This document shows positions 1-9,216 of a DNA stretch of 64,000 nt, one piece after another. Position 1 is the first letter of the stretch, and the number at the start of each line of letters is the position of its first letter. The translations under genes were made by a program, and so were the position numbers. The notes beneath the pieces were generated by a model, which saw only the letters and a list, made by a program, of their open reading frames with translations, had not been told where the DNA came from and ran no database searches. Source of the DNA: a virus; IMG/VR virus record IMGVR_UViG_3300044712_000786, positions 62,001 through 126,000 of that record. One strand, given 5' to 3'.

Positions 1-612
1 CTGGTCCGAATTAACAATGGTGTTGCTATAACCTCCAATAAGAATTGAGTAGTCTCCAGAAGTTATTGAGCTTGCTTCGTTGGCTATAATAGAGGCATTA
101 GTAGAAGCATGAATATTAGCGCTGCGAGACGAAATAACGGATGATAAAGTCGAATTTCCAGTAATATTACCCTGTCTGCTTCCTCCAATTATAGAATTAG
201 AACCATAAATCGTATTGGTAAAGCCGCCTAGAACAATATTATTATTTCCAGAAATCGCCTGTTGATTTCCTCCTATAATATTACTGTATTGCCCAGTAAT
301 CTTATTAGACCTAACCTGACCCACTACAAGACTTTCGAATAAACCAGTAGTATCAGCGGCACTAAAAACCGTGCCAGCCCCAGTCACCATTAAATTGCCG
401 CTAAATATCCTCAGGGCTCCGTATCTCTCGCCAAAAAGACCATTCATCCCAACGGAGTTATTTAAAGAAATAAATAATCCAGAATGCAGGGCGCTCAAGA
501 AGACGCTAGTCAAATCTACGCCATAACTAACCCCGCCCTTGTTAACGAATATTGTATCCGCTAAAGCTGGATTAGTAACCGTTGTCAATTGTGATACTTT
601 TTTATCTGCCAT
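1..612 (-). CDS. Virion protein with YadA-head-like repeats (3' end outside window)
   Basis: Open frame from an ATG at 612 that runs off the left edge, so only about 204 N-terminal residues are visible. After about 110 residues it becomes rich in short Gly/Ser/Asn/Ile repeats of the type G-x-x-[NS]-x-I-[IV]-x-G-G, resembling the left-handed beta-roll of trimeric YadA/Hia-type head domains, which phages often use in tail fibres or decoration proteins. It follows the 436 aa virion gene in the same direction. A GTGTAA motif sits at 628-633, 15 nt before the ATG. Structural role is inferred; fibre versus decoration cannot be told. Confidence 0.6.
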   Translation of the reverse strand, partial: MADKKVSQLTTVTNPALADTIFVNKGGVSYGVDLTSVFLSALHSGLFISLNNSVGMNGLFGERYGALRIFSGNLMVTGAGTVFSAADTTGLFESLVVGQVRSNKITGQYSNIIGGNQQAISGNNNIVLGGFTNTIYGSNSIIGGSRQGNITGNSTLSSVISSRSANIHASTNASIIANEASSITSGDYSILIGGYSNTIVNSDQ

Positions 613-627
613 ATACCTTAAAGTAGT

Positions 628-633
628 TTACAC
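628..633 (-). promoter_or_regulatory. GTGTAA motif, candidate late promoter element
   Basis: Minus-strand GTGTAA 15 nt before the ATG at 612. The same hexamer lies 9-20 nt before several other late-type genes (3850-3855, 8855-8860, 9968-9973, 11692-11697 and, on the plus strand, 52212-52217). Confidence 0.4.
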
Positions 634-1943
634 TAATAAATGAATCGTCGGGCGCTCTCTAATAGAATTCTATCCCCGTTTTCAAACAATAAATAGCCTG
701 TTTCTGCTAATGCATCGAATTGTAGCAAATTAACATAAGCTGAAGAATTGAGTCCCAAAACACCGCTAATAAATAACCCCTTGGATAAGTCTTGAGGGTC
801 TATTTCTGTTTCAAAATCGAATCTAGCTGTTTTATTAGCTCCGATTCCGTCTCTAAATGACACGCTATTTAATTTCGACTTTCTAAAAGCATAAACTACC
901 TTTAAACTGTTCCTGTTACTACCACTTATGTCTATATTAAAATGATTATCATTGGCAAAAAACGAACCAATGGAGCCAGTTACTACATCATTTATCATCG
1001 CCTCAAAAGACAGGTTGACAAACACTGGTAAATTAATAACCCTATCCATGGGAGCCGTATACCCTAAATTAGTCAACGGTAACCTATTTAAGTCCATAGA
1101 CCATTCATAGGATTGTAATGACATAGAGCTAGAAGTAGTACCCAAATAACTATCTAATCCCGAGATATTTACCTTAATGTCTCCCGGTAATATAACGCTG
1201 GCGTAATTTCCAGAATCGAACATCGAAGGCAGAGAAAATCTTTGTTGAGCCCCTGAATAAGTTCTAGGGTCAATAGCGGGGACCATAATATTATCTGCCC
1301 CGCTGTTATAAGACATGTGTTCAGCTATATAAGAAACGGTGGTTTGAGGAAAAGCCCCCACCGAAGCAGAAGTTCTATAGGAAGTAAGATAACAATTACC
1401 AAAACCCAATGTATCGACATCACTTCTTCCGCTCACTCCATAAACATCCGTATTTAAATCTTGATTATCGCGAGCAATGCCCACAAAAATATTCCTACAA
1501 TCTCTATATCTCTTAGGCCAGCCCAGAGAACTATCAGAGCCGTCTTGTCTAGTTAGAAAACCAGATATAAGACATACGTTGTAATTATCTGGAAACGCCT
1601 GTCCACTATCATAATGGTTAATATAAAATCCCATCCTAACTTCATTAATAGGGTTGAAGTTAAGATAAGAGAAGCTAAGGCTAACACTGGGCGGCTCTAT
1701 CATTACGTTAGCAGCCGTTCCCATTTTTCCTAAAGAATAAACCTTTGTCCTTGCGGCGGAAATACTATAATCAAATGAGTTAATCCTATGTAATGGAAAG
1801 ACTAAGTTCTGATAATCTCCGCTAAGTAAACCATTATTACCAGTGCAAAACACCCCATAGTTATCCATGATATGGTAACCAGTGGCAGGAGCAGGGCCTA
1901 TAAAGACGCCCTGAACATTATAAATGATTCTATTCCTTGGCAT
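633..1943 (-). CDS. Virion structural protein, 436 aa
   Basis: No family recognised from motifs. The sequence is beta-rich, Ser/Gly/Asn-rich, lacks membrane segments and cysteine motifs, and lies between the portal gene and a repeat-rich fibre-like gene, so a head-completion, tail-tube or neck role is plausible. Its ATG lies inside the last codons of the portal gene (14 nt overlap), which suggests translational coupling. Function is inferred from position only. Confidence 0.6.
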   Translation of the reverse strand: MPRNRIIYNVQGVFIGPAPATGYHIMDNYGVFCTGNNGLLSGDYQNLVFPLHRINSFDYSISAARTKVYSLGKMGTAANVMIEPPSVSLSFSYLNFNPINEVRMGFYINHYDSGQAFPDNYNVCLISGFLTRQDGSDSSLGWPKRYRDCRNIFVGIARDNQDLNTDVYGVSGRSDVDTLGFGNCYLTSYRTSASVGAFPQTTVSYIAEHMSYNSGADNIMVPAIDPRTYSGAQQRFSLPSMFDSGNYASVILPGDIKVNISGLDSYLGTTSSSMSLQSYEWSMDLNRLPLTNLGYTAPMDRVINLPVFVNLSFEAMINDVVTGSIGSFFANDNHFNIDISGSNRNSLKVVYAFRKSKLNSVSFRDGIGANKTARFDFETEIDPQDLSKGLFISGVLGLNSSAYVNLLQFDALAETGYLLFENGDRILLESARRFIY

Positions 1944-3840
1944 CTATTTGACTTGCAAAAAGAATAGATGCTAGATACCCATCTAATTGATGTTCTTCGG
2001 CTACATCGGCTATAGCGTCTACTCTTTCTGGATTTGTATCAACTGGCTTTTCGACATAACTCTTTACTTTATCTAGCCAATCTTTGGGCTCTTCATTACT
2101 AATTAAAACGGAAGCTATGTTGCGAGCGATTTTGTTCTGGTTATCGTCCAGTTCTTTCGTTTTGAATTTCTTAAGAAGAATCTTCTTAATCTCATCTTCC
2201 GCTTTCTGAGCAGCCCAAAAGTTATCCTTTACTTTCATTACGCTGTAAGTCGCGCCCATAGGTCTAACTTTCTTAGTAGACTGTTTACTCTTGGTCCCCT
2301 TGGGTCTTCCATTTGCGCCAGATATTTTAGGCTTGGGAGCATTATCTACTTTATATTTAGCCATGGCCATTTGGTCCGCTGGACCCCCCGCAATTGGTTG
2401 ATACAAGCCCTTGTCTCTAGCCTGTTTAAATGCGGTTTGGCTTTCTAAGGATGAAATATTATCGGGTAGAATGCCCGTTTCAATAGCTTCTATAGTTTCT
2501 TCCGCTGTAAGTAGACCAATTTCCGCTAACCTTGTATAAAGCTTGGCATACTCTAAAGAATCCTTCAGGTTAATATCAGCAAAATAAGGAGTAGGGAAGC
2601 TTTTAAATCCCATGTCCTTACTAATCCTCTTAATCTCAGGAATTAGGAAGTCATAAAGAAAAGCTTGACGCCCTTGCTTTAATCTTTCGATGAAAACCTG
2701 AACCTTCATGCTCTGATTAGCAAACTTTTCCCCATCGCCCATAAGAACGTTATTTAAGCCCATCCTAATGTCTCTATCAACGCTTTCATACTTCTTGGGG
2801 TCTAAGAAATTCGAAATGTCAGGGATAATAAACTGAGCCTTCGTTGTCCAATCCGCTATAAGAACCCTGCCAACAGACTCATTTTGGAATAGCTTCTGCA
2901 TTTCCACCATTGCCGCTACGTTAGTCCCTCCCTCATCAGGGGGAGCGCCCATAGTAATCAACAAAACAGCCTGTTGAACTGTTCTAGTAACAGCCATGTC
3001 CATTTTGCGCATTTCGGCTTTCCAGTTAAGGTCAGCCAGCACTGGATAACCCATGGGAATAGCAAAAGGCTCATAGCTTTGTTTCTTATAGAAGACAGCG
3101 TATGTTTTATTAGGGTCAAGCGGCATAGACATATTGACCGTGCCGCCTTTTTTAATTTGTTTCTGAATTTCTGGAGGTAGACTCTTAAAAACCTCAAGGT
3201 CTTCATCGGTAACTGGCTTGCGGAGTCTCGACAATTCATATTCACTAAGTATCTTGTTATACAATGTATTAACGAAAGAGATATTCCCAGACGCTTCAAT
3301 TTCCGCTGGATTTAGAACTACATATTTAACTGGCAATCTGAGCGCTGCTGTAGATTGTTCTAGCCCATAGGTTTGTGTAAGTTTTGTAATAAAAGCTTCA
3401 TCGATAAGCGAGTCTAAACGAAGCAGGAACACGCTGCCAGAGCGATAATATTCTCTAAAGAAAATATCCTGTATATTCCACATGCTTATTTTCTTAAATA
3501 AAGCATTAAAAAATTCTCTAGCTTTGGCCGTCCCCCCCTTGAATGATATATCACTAATAGAGAATTCGGTCATTAGGTCTATAGTATTGCGGAATATCGA
3601 AAAGTTATAATAGGCTTTCTGGCATAGCCTTATAGCGTCTTTGACATCGATACTGCAACTAGAACTCCTATGGAAGGGGTCTATACCTGACTCGATATTG
3701 GTATAATTATCCGTCCTTTCTATAGTTCCCGCTCTATTACGTCTCGTTGGCGAAGTGGAAGCTATGCTTTCCGTTACCAGAGGGATAGCCTTACTAACCT
3801 CTACCTTAGCGTCTGCCTTTATATCTTTCTTCTTTGCCAT
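1930..3840 (-). CDS. Portal protein, 636 aa
   Basis: Long acidic/basic protein immediately downstream of the large terminase, the usual place of the portal. Near residue 100 it has the typical portal architecture of an alpha/beta region involved in dodecamer formation, then a long helical central part and a Lys-rich C-terminal tail (after about residue 480) with a basic KPKISG...RPKGTKSK stretch. Portals form the ring at the capsid vertex through which DNA is pumped. A GTGTAA motif lies 9 nt before the ATG. Assignment rests on size, position and general resemblance. Confidence 0.75.
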   Translation of the reverse strand: MAKKKDIKADAKVEVSKAIPLVTESIASTSPTRRNRAGTIERTDNYTNIESGIDPFHRSSSCSIDVKDAIRLCQKAYYNFSIFRNTIDLMTEFSISDISFKGGTAKAREFFNALFKKISMWNIQDIFFREYYRSGSVFLLRLDSLIDEAFITKLTQTYGLEQSTAALRLPVKYVVLNPAEIEASGNISFVNTLYNKILSEYELSRLRKPVTDEDLEVFKSLPPEIQKQIKKGGTVNMSMPLDPNKTYAVFYKKQSYEPFAIPMGYPVLADLNWKAEMRKMDMAVTRTVQQAVLLITMGAPPDEGGTNVAAMVEMQKLFQNESVGRVLIADWTTKAQFIIPDISNFLDPKKYESVDRDIRMGLNNVLMGDGEKFANQSMKVQVFIERLKQGRQAFLYDFLIPEIKRISKDMGFKSFPTPYFADINLKDSLEYAKLYTRLAEIGLLTAEETIEAIETGILPDNISSLESQTAFKQARDKGLYQPIAGGPADQMAMAKYKVDNAPKPKISGANGRPKGTKSKQSTKKVRPMGATYSVMKVKDNFWAAQKAEDEIKKILLKKFKTKELDDNQNKIARNIASVLISNEEPKDWLDKVKSYVEKPVDTNPERVDAIADVAEEHQLDGYLASILFASQIDAKE

Positions 3841-3849
3841 ATTATTAAA

Positions 3850-3855
3850 TTACAC
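3850..3855 (-). promoter_or_regulatory. GTGTAA motif before portal gene
   Basis: Minus-strand GTGTAA followed by TTTAATAAT and the portal ATG at 3840. It sits in the 17 nt between terminase stop and portal start, so it may be a promoter or only part of the intergenic leader. Confidence 0.3.
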
Positions 3856-3857
3856 TC

Positions 3858-5708
3858 CTAAATCATCATAGGAACGAACATTCCAGTGCTCGTATCCTTA
3901 GGTTGTCTCATGATGTCAAAATAGCACTTATTGGCCCAATTACCCAATAAAAGAGCAGTATAATTGTCCTTCCTAGCCCTATCTACCGAAGTGCTTCTTT
4001 TAAGGTGAAGGGGCAGGTCAAACGATTGGGTTCCCTTAGCTGTAGATTTTACTTCAATTAAGGCACACTGTTTCTTAACGTCATTAATTAATCTATCCTG
4101 AGTATCAATAAGGTCAATTATAGATTCTTCTTTTAACAAGTCCATCGGAATCTTAGCCGAAGACTGAGTAGATAAAGCCGAACCATTAGGATTAATTCTG
4201 GAGCCGAACCATACCTTTTTATGGTCTATGCTAGTCTGTAATAACACGTTAGCATTTCTAATAAAATCGCTGGAGAACACTTGCTTAGTGACAATTCTTC
4301 CACCAATCTTATTTTTACTGTATTGTTGCCTAGCGGTTTTTAACATTACTTCGTAATCCTGTCCGATTAAGTCGCTATCAAAATCTATGAAATCAAAACT
4401 AATGCCAGCGCGTTTAAATAGTTCACTTTCCGTCGCGCTATCAATAAACTGGAAACCTGCATTATCGATTGTGATATATACGATATCAAAACTATTTACT
4501 AAGTAGTATAGATAAGCAATGTGCTCTTTTAAATCTCCACCCGCTACCGCATAATTATGGACTACAGTAGGAACCTCAGTAGCTTCATCTATTTCCATTA
4601 AACACATAGCGAAAAAGTCGCTTGTGGGAGAGTTACTAAAGCTAGGGTCAATCGCTAAGATATACTTTTTATCTCCAGTTCCAACTAACTTAAGAGTCGT
4701 TTCTTCTCCGTCTGGGATTGTGCAAATCTGCATCTTCTTAGCTGAGAAATATCCCTCGCTATCGTCTACAAAAGCTGCTCCATACTCGCGCATGAAGGAG
4801 GAATGAGAAGACCCACCATCTTTTGCCGCCTGAATGATTTCCTGAGAAAGCATGTGCGAAGGTAGGGCTTCATAGCTCATTTGAGCGATGAAATACTTAG
4901 ATGATGTTATCTCTGGGGACTTGATATTATCAATAAATTCGCAGTATTTTTGATATAAATACTCAAAAGTATAGCTAGCCGAAGAAAGAAAAATAACCCT
5001 AGTTTCGTTCTCGAAGACAGTCCTTTTAGCGGGGTCCAACTTGCCTTCTTTAATAAGCTTATCTTCAATTTCGGTAACTCTAATTCTCTCCTTGACGTTC
5101 ATGGGGACGCTCAAGAAGGGGGTCAAAACAGACTCAACAATATCCTGAGGCATTAATAGGAACTCGTCAATAATCAAGACGTTAGCGCGAAAACCACGAA
5201 CCTTATCACCGCTAAGAGGAATAGCTGATATAGTAGAAACGTCTCCCGTAGGATGAGCCATGTTCCATTCGAATAAGTCGTTTCTTCTCTGCTTTAGTCC
5301 GAAAGCTTGCTGCAAAATAATAGAGCTAGGTGAATCTACTATCTTTTCTAATTCAGTAAATATATGTCTAGCTGTTCTGAATGTAGGGCCAGCTATGATA
5401 ATCTTTGCACCGGGATTAAAGATGGGATACAAAAAGCAAAAGAAAGCCGCCATGGTACTTTTAGCTCCACCACGGGAAAGAACCGCGAGACTGAAGTTTC
5501 TATTAAACCATGCTTTAAGCATGATTTCCTGATAAGGAGCTAACTTAATACCACTAAATAATTCGGTGGCTATATATAGATTATGTCTAAGGAATTTTAC
5601 CAAACTGGACTGAGCTTGCTTATCTTCTAGCTCCCCTGTTAACTCCATTAAGCCTTGATTAACGTCAGCCAAGTTTAACTCGTATTTTTCTGGGCACCAA
5701 AAAGCCAT
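3858..5708 (-). CDS. terL: Terminase large subunit, 616 aa
   Basis: DNA-packaging motor ATPase/nuclease. Visible motifs: Walker A-like SRGGAKST at residues 78-85, Walker B LIIDEF with D181-E182, a coupling motif region around residues 240-250, and an RNase H-fold nuclease half beginning with ILAIDPS near residue 350 followed by a second acidic site ITIDNAGF about 65 residues later. Length is normal for TerL. The ATG overlaps the stop of the ERCC4 nuclease gene (TAATG), and the portal follows after 17 nt, so the three form a packaging operon. Confidence 0.93.
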   Translation of the reverse strand: MAFWCPEKYELNLADVNQGLMELTGELEDKQAQSSLVKFLRHNLYIATELFSGIKLAPYQEIMLKAWFNRNFSLAVLSRGGAKSTMAAFFCFLYPIFNPGAKIIIAGPTFRTARHIFTELEKIVDSPSSIILQQAFGLKQRRNDLFEWNMAHPTGDVSTISAIPLSGDKVRGFRANVLIIDEFLLMPQDIVESVLTPFLSVPMNVKERIRVTEIEDKLIKEGKLDPAKRTVFENETRVIFLSSASYTFEYLYQKYCEFIDNIKSPEITSSKYFIAQMSYEALPSHMLSQEIIQAAKDGGSSHSSFMREYGAAFVDDSEGYFSAKKMQICTIPDGEETTLKLVGTGDKKYILAIDPSFSNSPTSDFFAMCLMEIDEATEVPTVVHNYAVAGGDLKEHIAYLYYLVNSFDIVYITIDNAGFQFIDSATESELFKRAGISFDFIDFDSDLIGQDYEVMLKTARQQYSKNKIGGRIVTKQVFSSDFIRNANVLLQTSIDHKKVWFGSRINPNGSALSTQSSAKIPMDLLKEESIIDLIDTQDRLINDVKKQCALIEVKSTAKGTQSFDLPLHLKRSTSVDRARKDNYTALLLGNWANKCYFDIMRQPKDTSTGMFVPMMI

Positions 5709-6649
5709 TAGATTAGTCCTTTCTCGTAAGATAACTGTAAGTCGAACTTAAGAAGTTCCCCTTTAGAGGCAAATATCTTCTGGATAATTTCAGTCGCCTT
5801 TTTCCTATTATAAACGAATAGGAATTGAACATTAGGAAACTCCTGAATCAAATCTCTCACATTATGGAAGATAAAATCGGGGGTTACTCTCATTCCACGG
5901 GGAACATATAAACCGTTGAGTGTAAGGGCGTTACTTATATCAGATTCTATTAAGACTACTAGTCTTCCGCCAGCCTTCCTAGCTCTAACGAATTCAGAAT
6001 TTAATCGTTTGTAACTGGAGCCGAAACTTGATATGAAATCTCCCAGTGATTTACGTTCGATGAATATGTCTGAAGCCTCGACTCCTTTACCTTCATCATT
6101 TCTGTAAATACAGGAATAATCACCAAAGTTAAGAGTTGCAATCTCTGTCCCCCATCTAAATTCAAGAGGTTTTTGTTCTCTCGTGTCAACGAGAATTGTG
6201 GGGGTTTGGTGACTAATGGTTTGACTGATTTCATAATAAGGCTCGTATTTCACTAAATACCCCATCTTTAGAAGCTCTCCATAAAAGCTTTCGAATAATT
6301 GGGTCATGTAGTTAAAGGATGGTAAATACAAGCTTTTACATTCTACCTCCGAGGGAGCATACAACAAATTTTTGTCTGACTTTCGCTTAAGTAAGTAATC
6401 TAAACAGTATTTTTTTTGTCTCTCTTTGTCCTGTTTAATAAACCAAAAATGAAAGTTGTCCTTACAATTAAAATCGTGACTAAAATAGTGTTCTTTATTC
6501 TTAAAAGCCATTGGCTCACAAGTAAATAAATCTACTTTAGGAAAATGCTGGGTATAGTATTTTTCCACAGTAGTTTTATGAGAACGTAGATGACGATGTA
6601 ACTTTACATCATCCTCAAACTCAGTTTTACATATAAGACAATTAACCAT
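5708..6649 (-). CDS. ERCC4-type nuclease with N-terminal zinc finger, 313 aa
   Basis: Starts with a C2H2-like finger (CLICKTEF...HRHLRSH) at residues 3-25, then a second Cys/His cluster, and carries in its C-terminal half the XPF/ERCC4 nuclease signature: VDTREQ, FGDYSC and IERKSLGDF, i.e. the GDx(n)ERKx3D metal-binding core. Such nucleases cut branched DNA. I prefer the ATG at 6649 (8 nt overlap with the preceding stop) over one 17 codons upstream, because the finger then begins at the N-terminus. Position next to TerL suggests a role in resolving DNA before packaging. Confidence 0.85.
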   Translation of the reverse strand: MVNCLICKTEFEDDVKLHRHLRSHKTTVEKYYTQHFPKVDLFTCEPMAFKNKEHYFSHDFNCKDNFHFWFIKQDKERQKKYCLDYLLKRKSDKNLLYAPSEVECKSLYLPSFNYMTQLFESFYGELLKMGYLVKYEPYYEISQTISHQTPTILVDTREQKPLEFRWGTEIATLNFGDYSCIYRNDEGKGVEASDIFIERKSLGDFISSFGSSYKRLNSEFVRARKAGGRLVVLIESDISNALTLNGLYVPRGMRVTPDFIFHNVRDLIQEFPNVQFLFVYNRKKATEIIQKIFASKGELLKFDLQLSYEKGLI

Positions 6650-7727
6650 TGAATACTTCTCCCCTAGACAGGCCGAATATTCTAGCTTTTGTTTCATCAA
6701 GGGCGGATAGTTTCTCTATTTCGTCGCCCAGAAGTCTTTTTCTTTCTTCCGCATACTCTATAAGTCTCTTTCGTCCCTCTTCCTCTTTCCATACTTGGAC
6801 TAAATTAAGGACAGTCGCGTTTTCTTTAATTTGGTCTTGTATTCTCTGACTGCGTTCTTCAGTTAAAGCCTTAAATAGCTTCTGCTGGCGTTGCACGCTA
6901 GAATTGTGCTCCGTTCGGGCAACATTAATAGCTTCTACTAACTGCATGGACATTTTTCCACCCTCTTGGACTATTTTAGTCTGCTCATTTTGAAGCATAT
7001 TAATAGTTCTTTGAATGCTAGAGGCCATAACAACTTCCGTGCATAGCATAATATACTGGTCTATATCTTCCTTAGTAAGGTCGGGCTTATCAAAGGTATA
7101 TTTAATAAAGCTGCTTTCAAATAGTTCCCTGTCTGACTTAGTATCATAGGTTTCCATCTGATATACGAACCTGAAATCATGGAGGTAAGTCATCAGAGAT
7201 TCTATCTCTTTTCTTATCTTAGTAGATATGGTTTTGTAGTCGTAATTACAGCCATGAACATATTTATTAACTCTCGCAACTGCCCTATCTATAGTATTGG
7301 GGGCTTTATATTCGGCTTCAACTGAATTAGGGTCCTCGAAAGGAGAAACTCCCTCTAAGTTTTTAATAAACGATAATACTAACTTGACTTCCGAATGTAA
7401 ATTAGTTAGATTGGGATTATTAAATAAGATTTGGGCTATCTCGAAAGCCTTCATCGTCTGACAGTTATTCTTAATATATTCTTCCTGCTCGGGGGTTAGG
7501 GTAATAGCTGGTTTAACGATGGGCGCAGATTGATTTTTAGGAACTATTTTTCTCTCCGCAAGAAAGCTCTTAATAAGTCTTGCGTGTTTGGTAGTTCCCT
7601 TGTCGCTAACATCAGGTCCGAAAGCCAGACGAATTAACTCTGAAATAGATGGAGGGTCATAAGGTCTATTATTCCACTCGTCTAGGATTTTTTGCTTCTG
7701 TTCGTCTGTTAATGTTAATTCGCTCAT
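6642..7727 (-). CDS. Helical DNA-binding-like protein, possible terminase small subunit, 361 aa
   Basis: Two N-terminal segments (residues 5-55 and 80-125) look like repeated helix-turn-helix units beginning with LTxEQ, and the C-terminal 130 residues are strongly charged and coiled-coil-like. Position two genes upstream of TerL and an HTH-plus-coiled-coil build fit a small terminase, but the protein is long for that family and no decisive motif is visible. Its start overlaps the stop of the sigma gene by 4 nt (ATGA). Confidence 0.45.
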   Translation of the reverse strand: MSELTLTDEQKQKILDEWNNRPYDPPSISELIRLAFGPDVSDKGTTKHARLIKSFLAERKIVPKNQSAPIVKPAITLTPEQEEYIKNNCQTMKAFEIAQILFNNPNLTNLHSEVKLVLSFIKNLEGVSPFEDPNSVEAEYKAPNTIDRAVARVNKYVHGCNYDYKTISTKIRKEIESLMTYLHDFRFVYQMETYDTKSDRELFESSFIKYTFDKPDLTKEDIDQYIMLCTEVVMASSIQRTINMLQNEQTKIVQEGGKMSMQLVEAINVARTEHNSSVQRQQKLFKALTEERSQRIQDQIKENATVLNLVQVWKEEEGRKRLIEYAEERKRLLGDEIEKLSALDETKARIFGLSRGEVFNG

Positions 7728-8416
7728 AGAATATCTATTTCGCCTCTATTTAAGCTTTCTTTTACCTTCTTCATAATCGTCTTTCGAAGGTTTTTAATCT
7801 GTTTGTAACCGGGAGCGCGATGTTTTTCTGAAGTTTTAAAGCCCATAATTGCCGCCGCTTCTTCTTCGCTCTTATGCTCAATAAATAAGAGCTTGTAACA
7901 TTTCCACTCCGAAGGCTTTAGAATCTCTTCCATTCTTTTGTGAATATTGGGGGCGGTCCTTTCTATATCTATAGTATCTTCGTAACGGTTGAACACTTCT
8001 TGAGTATGATTGTCTAATGGGACTGGCAACTTAGTATCATAGGCACGCTTTTTAGTCTTTTCCCATCTAGCATAAAGAGGACAAGTAGAGCATTGCTTAG
8101 TGTATATGTTGCATAAGTCATCCCCTTCCGCAGCAGCACATTTTAAGCATGGCCTTGAGAAGTTATAATACATATTCCTAATCAAGTTCTTAATTTGACT
8201 AGAAATAACGGTATTAATCCAAGGGGCTAAGGGTCTGCTGGCATCATAAAGATGCCACTTCTTAAATATATGTATCCTAAGGATTTGCGCAACATCATCG
8301 AAATCGAACCAAGATAACGCCGTCAGGGTCCAACGGCTCTTGCGCTTATTTATTTCGTTATCTATCTCCCCGATATGCTCTTCGAAAAGGGGAGCATTTT
8401 TTTTGCGTCGGGGCAT
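7724..8416 (-). CDS. Phage RNA polymerase sigma factor with zinc-binding linker, 230 aa
   Basis: ECF-size sigma factor. Residues 36-86 resemble region 2 (FDFDDVAQ...PWINTVISSQIKN). Residues 171-222 resemble region 4 with an HTH (EEEAAAIMGF...YKQIKNLRKT). Between them lies an unusual cysteine cluster (C90, C93, C102, C109, C112) that should bind zinc. Such factors redirect host polymerase to phage genes. The gene sits inside the virion/packaging operon, so it may act on the GTGTAA motifs found before these genes; that link is inference. Four-nt overlap with the downstream gene. Confidence 0.75.
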   Translation of the reverse strand: MPRRKKNAPLFEEHIGEIDNEINKRKSRWTLTALSWFDFDDVAQILRIHIFKKWHLYDASRPLAPWINTVISSQIKNLIRNMYYNFSRPCLKCAAAEGDDLCNIYTKQCSTCPLYARWEKTKKRAYDTKLPVPLDNHTQEVFNRYEDTIDIERTAPNIHKRMEEILKPSEWKCYKLLFIEHKSEEEAAAIMGFKTSEKHRAPGYKQIKNLRKTIMKKVKESLNRGEIDIL

Positions 8417-8419
8417 AGG

Positions 8420-8839
8420 TTACTTTTTCTTACCGCGAACCCTGTTTTGGGGTCTAATAGAGCCAGCTTCCCTAGAAAACTCTTCTAGAAACTTTTTCTG
8501 TGATACTTTGGGTCCTTGTCTTGATGGGAGGTTGGCTTTAGAGCCTCCTACACCGCTCATAAGAACATCATTTAGAGTGCTCTTGGGTCTGGCGGGGGCT
8601 ATAATTTCAGATTCTAGCTCTAAATCTTCGGCGCTTAAGGAAGTTACTGCATTATCCGCGTCATCATCGTCATCATCTAGGGTATTATCGTCATCGTCAT
8701 CTGGAGGGGGAGTAACGAAAGTAGAAACTTTGGCCGTTGTTTTGCTCAGAAAGGACTTGCCACAATAGCCACAGAAAGCAGGCGTCTTAGACGAATATTC
8801 AGTCCCCTGACCACAAGACTTACAATAATACTTAAGCAT
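8420..8839 (-). CDS. Zinc-ribbon protein with poly-acidic middle, 139 aa
   Basis: CKSCG...CGYCG within the first 26 residues form a zinc ribbon. Residues about 45-62 are an almost pure Asp run, and the C-terminus is basic (VRGKKK). First gene of the late minus-strand operon; a GTGTAA motif lies 15 nt before the ATG. Zinc ribbons next to sigma factors often touch RNA polymerase or DNA, but the function is unknown. Confidence 0.65.
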   Translation of the reverse strand: MLKYYCKSCGQGTEYSSKTPAFCGYCGKSFLSKTTAKVSTFVTPPPDDDDDNTLDDDDDDADNAVTSLSAEDLELESEIIAPARPKSTLNDVLMSGVGGSKANLPSRQGPKVSQKKFLEEFSREAGSIRPQNRVRGKKK

Positions 8840-8854
8840 AACTGTTAGATTATG

Positions 8855-8860
8855 TTACAC
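8855..8860 (-). promoter_or_regulatory. GTGTAA motif heading the late operon
   Basis: Minus-strand GTGTAA 15 nt before the ATG at 8839, in the 89-nt divergent gap to the plus-strand gene at 8929. No TTGACA box is visible here, unlike early-type genes. Confidence 0.45.
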
Positions 8861-8928
8861 TTAAAGGGATGTTTCTAGAAAATCTTTATTTTTTTTATAG
8901 CCCACTTAACTACTGTAATTAAAATAGG

Positions 8929-9216
8929 ATGCATTCTAAACCATTCATTTTCAAAAATTCTAAAGGAGTAGAATACAGCGTGACTGTAGAGAATATTCCC
9001 CCGAAGAGGGAAGCTTTAGGGGAATGTGATGCCCCTTGGAATAATAACCCTAAGATAGTGATAGAAGCAGACTTAACCGATAGGAGAAGGCTTTCAGTAG
9101 CTATAGAAGAGATAGCTCATGCCTTCTTTTTCGAAAGACCCGAAAAAGATATAAAGAAATTCGCCGCTACTTTAGCGAAATTCCTTTATAAAGATGATTG
9201 GAGAAAGACTTATTAA
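8929..9216 (+). CDS. Conserved-looking small protein, 95 aa
   Basis: Starts at an ATG just after a TAAAAT-like box and lacks a Shine-Dalgarno. It contains EEIAHAFFFE near residues 64-73, reminiscent of a metallopeptidase helix, but there is no full HExxH. Divergent from the sigma operon and convergent with PhoH, with which its stop overlaps by 4 nt. Function unknown. Confidence 0.65.
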   Translation: MHSKPFIFKNSKGVEYSVTVENIPPKREALGECDAPWNNNPKIVIEADLTDRRRLSVAIEEIAHAFFFERPEKDIKKFAATLAKFLYKDDWRKTY

